Part shown: one piece after another, positions 59,544 to 64,000 of the stretch | Layout of the letters: the number at the start of each line of letters is the position of its first letter | Numbering within the stretch: position 1 is the first letter of the stretch | NCBI RefSeq assembly: GCF_900155425.1 | Contig: NZ_LT700191.1 | Coordinates: forward strand, 1,511,198 to 1,575,197 | From: Parabacteroides massiliensis | Lineage (GTDB): Bacteria > Bacteroidota > Bacteroidia > Bacteroidales > Tannerellaceae | Reading direction: 5' to 3' | Length of the DNA stretch: 64,000 bases | Position numbers and translations under genes: made by a program | The notes under the pieces: generated by a model | Databases searched by the model: none | Told to the model about the DNA's origin: nothing | Seen by the model: only the letters and a program-made list of their open reading frames with translations

Positions 59544-61259
59544 ATGAAAAATAACATCATTGTATATTTAATAACATCGATTTTACTATTGTCCTCATGT
59601 GATAGTTATTTGGAAGAAAATCCCAAAGGTCTCATAAGTGATGCTTATGCAAAAACAGAGGAAGGAGTTGAATCTCTCATATTAAGTTTATATCAACAAA
59701 ATCGTTATTTGCCACAGAGACTTATGCTGTTTGCTGACACAGGAACAGATGTGACAACTTATGGTATGAAAGGAACAGGTTGGGCTTATGAATCGTCTTA
59801 TTATGATGACGCAAAACTTATATCGAATAGTGTAAATTCTGAATATTGGAAATATTTGTATCAAATATTAAATATAGCAAATACGGGTATCCAATATTTA
59901 GAGGAGACTCCGATCTCCAGTGAAAAAAAGAAAGAGCAACTCACTTCTGAAGTATATGCTTTACGTGCTTTTTATCTTTTTTTGATCGTTGAGACTTATG
60001 GCCCCGCTTCCCATTACGCTGATACTCCTTCTCAAACAGTAATAACGGAAGGATTCCAGCCAGGTATTGCTACTTTCTATAAAAGAATTTTGTCAGACTT
60101 GGATATCGCTTTTAAAAATCTGGATATACCACAGAATACAAAATGGGGACGTATGAATATAGGTGTTGCAAAAGCTATAAAAATGCGTGTACTCATGGCT
60201 TTGGCAGCTTATGAAGACAATATTATTACAGAAGCTGGTTACACGAAACAGCAATGTTACGAAGAAACTATTATGCTGTGTAACTCTCTTATTAATGATT
60301 ACAATTATAAGTTGTTAGAAGATTATGCTTCAATCTTTGATGTAAATAATCAAATCAATGATGAAATTATTTGGTCTATCCAATATACTCGTGATTTGGT
60401 TTATAATGGTATGGATGGGAAGAAGATTGATTGTAATTTTTTGCATCGTTATTTTGTTGGTTGGTGTAATAAATCTGTAACTAACAGTAATCAAAATATA
60501 GATGGATTATGGAGCCATTCGCGTGTATATGGACGAGAGTTTCGGGTTGGCATGCCGACATATTATTATATCTCTTGCTTTAATAAGTATGACAAACGTA
60601 GGGAAGAAACGTTCCAGACGGCATGGTGCAGGATTCCGGATAACTGGAATAATGATCCAGATTATTCTGATACTTTGCTTATTCGTACTTTGGATGTCGT
60701 ATCTCCGGAATTTGTACAAACTTATAAAAATAGAGGGATTGTTGTTGATAATTTATCTGACATCTATGATACGGTTACTGGTATTCCGACTATAGACGGT
60801 CGCTCTTGTTATCATACTATAACCAAATTTTTAGATCCGAGCCGGGATGAGGCAAAGCGGGAAGAAGGTTTTAAAGATGTTATTCTATTACGTATGGGAG
60901 AGGTTTATATTACATTGGCAGAAGCATATGTTAGAACGAATCAGGTTGATAAAGCAGTGAATACTATTACTGATTTGAGAAAACGTACTTTAATTCCAGG
61001 TCGTGAAGAAGAAATGAAAGTTACAGCTTCAGATATGAATATTGATTTTATTTTGGAAGAAGGGGCACGTGAATTGGGATGTGAATTGAATAGATGGTAT
61101 ATGTTAAAACGGTCAGGAAAGCTTGTTGAATGGGTGAAAAAGCATAATCCGGATATCTCCTTGATTCAAGATTATCACATTTATCGTCCTCTTCCACAAG
61201 ATGCATTATATGAAGTAAGTAATTTGGATCAATTTGTTCAAAATAAAGGTTATAAATAA
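59544..61259 (+). CDS. SusD/RagB family glycan-binding lipoprotein (PUL D)
   Basis: A 571-residue SusD homologue (lipobox LLSSC, Cys near residue 19) forming the surface lid for the SusC encoded 13 bp upstream. The TPR scaffold shows in QLTSEVYALRAFYLFLIVET and NIGVAKAIKMRVLMALAAYE, and the C-terminal signature in LRMGEVYITLAEAYVRTNQV, then ILEEGARELGCELNRWYMLK. Compared with PULs B and C the tail is divergent but recognisable. The gene is AT-rich, like the body of the susC and the oxidoreductase that follows. Confidence 0.92.
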   Translation: MKNNIIVYLITSILLLSSCDSYLEENPKGLISDAYAKTEEGVESLILSLYQQNRYLPQRLMLFADTGTDVTTYGMKGTGWAYESSYYDDAKLISNSVNSEYWKYLYQILNIANTGIQYLEETPISSEKKKEQLTSEVYALRAFYLFLIVETYGPASHYADTPSQTVITEGFQPGIATFYKRILSDLDIAFKNLDIPQNTKWGRMNIGVAKAIKMRVLMALAAYEDNIITEAGYTKQQCYEETIMLCNSLINDYNYKLLEDYASIFDVNNQINDEIIWSIQYTRDLVYNGMDGKKIDCNFLHRYFVGWCNKSVTNSNQNIDGLWSHSRVYGREFRVGMPTYYYISCFNKYDKRREETFQTAWCRIPDNWNNDPDYSDTLLIRTLDVVSPEFVQTYKNRGIVVDNLSDIYDTVTGIPTIDGRSCYHTITKFLDPSRDEAKREEGFKDVILLRMGEVYITLAEAYVRTNQVDKAVNTITDLRKRTLIPGREEEMKVTASDMNIDFILEEGARELGCELNRWYMLKRSGKLVEWVKKHNPDISLIQDYHIYRPLPQDALYEVSNLDQFVQNKGYK

Positions 61260-61279
61260 ATTATTAAAATATATATATT

Positions 61280-62656
61280 ATGACTAAAATATCACGAAGA
61301 CATTTTTTAGCTGTAACCGGAGCAATAACTGGCTCTGCTTTATTGAACCCGTTATCCGAAATTAAAGCTGAGAATATAGAAATTTCAACTCCTACAGTTA
61401 AAAAGACCCGTATAGCGCTTATTGGTACAGGATCAAGGGGAATATTTATGTGGGGAAGAGATTTGGTGAGGGAGTATTCCAATTATATTGAATTCGTTGG
61501 ACTTTGCGATATCAATGAAGGACGTGTTGAAACGGGAAAAAGAATGATCGGAGTCTCTTGTCCTACATACACGGATTTTGAAAAGATGATGAAAGAAACA
61601 AAACCTGAGGTGTTGATCGTTACAACAATGGATAGTACACATCATCAGTTCATAATCCGTGGAATGGAACTTGGTGCAAATGTCATCACTGAAAAGCCAA
61701 TGACCATTGATGAAAAGAAAATACAGGCAATTTTGGATGCAGAAGAAAGAACCGGAAAACATTGTCGAGTTACATTTAATTATAGATATTCTCCTCATAG
61801 GGCTAAAATATGGGAGTTGCTTCGTGCCGGAGAAATAGGTGATATCACTTCTGTAGATTTTCATTGGTATCTTGATACTTCACACGGAGCCGACTATTTC
61901 CGGCGTTGGCACAGGCTTGTTGAATGTAGCGGTTCGTTATGGGTACATAAAGCCAGCCATCATTTTGACCTTTTAAACTGGTGGATCGATAGTGATCCGG
62001 AAAGTGTATATGCATTAGGTGAATTGAATTTCTACGGTAAAAATGGAACGATGAGGGCGAAAAATTGTCGTACCTGTTCCCAAACCAAGCAATGTCCGTT
62101 TTTCTTTGATATTACCAAGGTTAAAAGCCATATGGATATATATGTAGCCAACGAAAAATATGATGGTTATTTACGTGATGGTTGTGTATTTAGAAATGAT
62201 GTCAATATTTTCGACAAAATGGCAGCAACTATCCATTACAAAAATGGGGTACAGGTAGCATATTCGTTAACAACTTATTCTCCTTATGAAGGTTACCGTA
62301 TCGCTTTTAATGGAACAAAAGGTCGGTTAGAAGCCTGGATACAAGAGTCACGAAAAACTTCAGATGTAAATTATGACGAGATTGTGTTGTTTAAAAACTT
62401 TTCTAAGCGAGAATATATACATATACCGTTTGGAACTTCTGGACATGGAGGAGGTGATGCCCTTCTGAAAGATCAATTGTTCCTTCCTAATGTCGATGAT
62501 CCGTATCGTCAGTGCGCTAACAGTAGAGATGGGGCATTAGCTTGTTTGGTAGGGATAGCTGCACGTAATAGTATAGCAACGAAGCAACCTGTGAAAATTG
62601 CAGATCTTACTTCTATATCTCCAATGGAAAAGAAACAGTATAAAAGAATTCTCTAA
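61280..62656 (+). CDS. Gfo/Idh/MocA family oxidoreductase, Tat-type signal
   Basis: A 458-residue NAD(P)-dependent oxidoreductase with a twin-arginine signal (SRRHFLAVTGA near residues 5-15), so it probably works folded in the periplasm. The Rossmann domain starts at about residue 44 (RIALIGTGSRGIFMWGRDLV) and contains VITEKPMTIDE, the family EKP motif with the catalytic Lys. The C-terminal alpha/beta domain includes HKASHHFDLLNWW and a Cys cluster CRTCSQTKQC (C-x2-C-x5-C) plus a later Cys in DGCVF, which may bind zinc. The family includes sugar dehydrogenases and the GH109 glycosidases that use NAD in hydrolysis. It follows susD by 20 bp, so a sugar or glycoside is the likely substrate. Confidence 0.87.
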   Translation: MTKISRRHFLAVTGAITGSALLNPLSEIKAENIEISTPTVKKTRIALIGTGSRGIFMWGRDLVREYSNYIEFVGLCDINEGRVETGKRMIGVSCPTYTDFEKMMKETKPEVLIVTTMDSTHHQFIIRGMELGANVITEKPMTIDEKKIQAILDAEERTGKHCRVTFNYRYSPHRAKIWELLRAGEIGDITSVDFHWYLDTSHGADYFRRWHRLVECSGSLWVHKASHHFDLLNWWIDSDPESVYALGELNFYGKNGTMRAKNCRTCSQTKQCPFFFDITKVKSHMDIYVANEKYDGYLRDGCVFRNDVNIFDKMAATIHYKNGVQVAYSLTTYSPYEGYRIAFNGTKGRLEAWIQESRKTSDVNYDEIVLFKNFSKREYIHIPFGTSGHGGGDALLKDQLFLPNVDDPYRQCANSRDGALACLVGIAARNSIATKQPVKIADLTSISPMEKKQYKRIL

Positions 62657-62712
62657 TAATGTGGTAGCAATTGAGGATTATATAAATTCGAATTTTTGAA
62701 TTGCTTCTTATA

Positions 62713-62742
62713 GAGGAGTGTAGAATCTGCACTCCTCTCTTT
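62713..62742 (+). terminator. Terminator after the Gfo/Idh/MocA gene
   Basis: GAGGAGTG (62713-62720) pairs perfectly with CACTCCTC (62730-62737) around a 9-base loop, followed by TCTTT. It closes the AT-rich block and separates it from the FAD-dependent oxidoreductase gene. Confidence 0.8.
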
Positions 62743-62850
62743 AGCTTCAAATAGAATACTTATTTTTATAGCTTTTGATAATACGTAAACGGTCTGTAAA
62801 GTTGTTACGCCCGTTATGCCCAAGAAATATTAAACAGTAAATAGCACTTT

Positions 62851-64000
62851 ATGAGAAAGAAAACACTTGTACTTTCCCTCCTTTTGGCCTGTGCGACCGC
62901 TTTCGGCCAGTCGTCCTACGACTTGGTGATCGTCGGCGGCAACCCCGGAGGAATCATGGCAGCTATCTCGGCTGCCCGGATGGGGAAAAAATCGGTGATA
63001 CTCGAACGTACCCCTTATGTCGGCGGACTTCCCGCCAACGGACTCGGAGCGACCGACATCGCCACCCGTGCCGCAACGACCGGCCTGTTCCGTGAGTTTG
63101 TGGACGGAGTGAAGCAATACTATATCGACACCTACGGTCCTGACTCCGAACAGGTGAAGGTATGCAGCGACGGCTACCACTTCGAACCTTCCGTCGGGGC
63201 ACGCATCTTCCAAAAGATGCTCGACGGACAGAAGGATAAGATCACGGTCCTGACCATGCGCCAGTTCGATGCCGAAGACGAAAACATAGTCATGCGCGAC
63301 AACCGCATCGAAAAGATCCGCATCCTGAACCGCGAAACCGGGGAGATGGAGGAATACACCGGTTCTGTATTCCTGGATGCCACCTACGAAGGTGATCTCG
63401 GAGCCGCCGCCGGCGTTCCTTTCCGCGTAGGGCGCGAAGGGAAAGACGAGTTCGGTGAACCCGGCGCCGGACGTGTCTACAAATATTGGGGCGGTCCGGA
63501 AGGGAACGGCAGCACGTTCAAGAAAGACAATGCCGTGCAGTCCTATAATTACCGCCTCTGTCTGACCAACAATCCGGCAAACCGCGTGGCTTTCACCAAG
63601 CCGGCCCATTATAACCGCGAAGACTATGCCTCTATCGTGGAGGACGTCTGGACCGGACGCAACACGGATGCCGCCATGCAACGCGTAACCTCCGAAATGA
63701 TGGAAGAGAACCGGAAACATATCAAGGCCGGCAATCCCTCCAAACTTCTGGGCGACAAATGGGGGATCGCCAAGATCACCAACATCGTCCATGTCCCGAA
63801 CATGAAGACGGATGCCAATAACCAGCATGGCGTGTTCGTCTCCACCGACCTGCCGGAGGAAAACTGGCCCTGGCCCACCTCTTCGTGGGAATGGCGCGAC
63901 AAGTTCGCCCAACGTCTGCGTGAATACACCGAAGGCCTTTTCTGGTTCGCCCAAAACGATCCCGAACTGCCTGCCCACTTCCGCAAAGCGGCAAAAGAAT
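62851..64000 (+). CDS. FAD-dependent oxidoreductase, exported, 3' end cut by window edge
   Basis: An open frame from the ATG at 62851 to the window end (383 codons, no stop). The signal peptide is 1-19 (ending TAFGQ). The FAD-binding Rossmann motif follows at once: YDLVIVGGNPGGIMAAISAA, then KKSVILERTPYVGGLPANG. It fits the FAD-dependent oxidoreductase group (PF12831-type) that is common in Bacteroidetes PULs; RAGARIF-like and FLDATYEGDLGAAAGVPF stretches, the second near residues 178-195, are characteristic. Codon use is GC-rich, unlike the AT-rich genes before it. It may act on a sugar alcohol or uronate-type product together with the Gfo/Idh/MocA enzyme, but that is inference. A long open frame on the opposite strand is only its shadow. 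Confidence 0.88.
   Translation, partial: MRKKTLVLSLLLACATAFGQSSYDLVIVGGNPGGIMAAISAARMGKKSVILERTPYVGGLPANGLGATDIATRAATTGLFREFVDGVKQYYIDTYGPDSEQVKVCSDGYHFEPSVGARIFQKMLDGQKDKITVLTMRQFDAEDENIVMRDNRIEKIRILNRETGEMEEYTGSVFLDATYEGDLGAAAGVPFRVGREGKDEFGEPGAGRVYKYWGGPEGNGSTFKKDNAVQSYNYRLCLTNNPANRVAFTKPAHYNREDYASIVEDVWTGRNTDAAMQRVTSEMMEENRKHIKAGNPSKLLGDKWGIAKITNIVHVPNMKTDANNQHGVFVSTDLPEENWPWPTSSWEWRDKFAQRLREYTEGLFWFAQNDPELPAHFRKAAKE

Noticed and set aside
62830-63978. 382-codon open frame on the minus strand at the window end
   Set aside because: It is the antisense of a clear FAD-binding oxidoreductase (signal peptide and GGNPGG motif) that is open to the window edge on the plus strand.
1-64000. CRISPR arrays, tRNA or rRNA genes, insertion sequences, integrases or diversity-generating retroelements
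   Set aside because: I looked for regular spaced repeats, transposase or integrase motifs and reverse-transcriptase motifs and saw none; tRNA absence was judged by eye only and a tRNAscan run would be decisive.

Overview
The window reads as a chromosomal segment of a gut Bacteroidales, most likely Parabacteroides or a close relative. This is inferred from gene content: four SusC/SusD pairs, three ECF sigma factors with FecR-type anti-sigma factors, SusC proteins that carry STN domains, and Bacteroidetes-type promoters (TTTG, about 20 bp, TAnnTTTG). No rRNA, tRNA, CRISPR array, insertion sequence or integrase was seen.

Layout. Bases 1-7761 are housekeeping: the end of dut, a TPR protein, a DUF4292 lipoprotein and an EnvC-like factor on +, then a ribF / M20 peptidase / flippase run on -. 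Bases 7880-11602 hold a large secreted putative glycosidase followed 27 bp later by an ECF sigma factor with no FecR next to it. Bases 11648-21557 form PUL A: a divergent GH92 lipoprotein and a SusC/SusD/surface-lipoprotein operon. In its upstream region a consensus promoter lies between 20-bp inverted repeats, which looks like an invertible (phase-variable) promoter.

Bases 21956-34696 form PUL B: FecR, a SusC broken by one in-frame amber codon, SusD, a terminator, then GH16, DUF4874/DUF4832, GH89 and GH31 genes. Bases 34834-51737 form PUL C: ECF sigma, a six-hairpin glycosidase, FecR, SusC, SusD, a terminator, a GH2 enzyme, an opposing GDPD-like gene, a metallophosphoesterase, a GH65-like protein and a GH43-like beta-propeller. 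Bases 51780-54233 are a Zn/Cd-type P-type ATPase and a Fur-family regulator that share a TGCAA-N5-TTGCA palindrome. Bases 54343-64000 form PUL D: ECF sigma, FecR, SusC, SusD, a Tat-type Gfo/Idh/MocA oxidoreductase and an FAD-dependent oxidoreductase cut by the window end.

How it works together (family knowledge plus inference): each SusC/SusD pair imports oligosaccharides made by the surface or periplasmic enzymes beside it. PULs B, C and D appear to use trans-envelope signalling (SusC STN domain to FecR to ECF sigma). PUL A has a SusC without an STN domain and no local sigma/FecR pair; its control is probably the candidate DNA switch. The GH89, GH16, GH31, GH2 and GH92 set fits host glycans, particularly mucin-type O-glycans or N-glycans, but substrates are not shown by the sequence.

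The points most worth checking are the candidate invertible promoter (14637-14984), the amber codon in the PUL B susC (23853), a duplicated bipartite motif that may be an ECF promoter (35420-35450 and 37474-37504), paired leader hairpins at all three FecR-SusC junctions, and an abrupt codon-usage break inside the PUL D susC near 56710.
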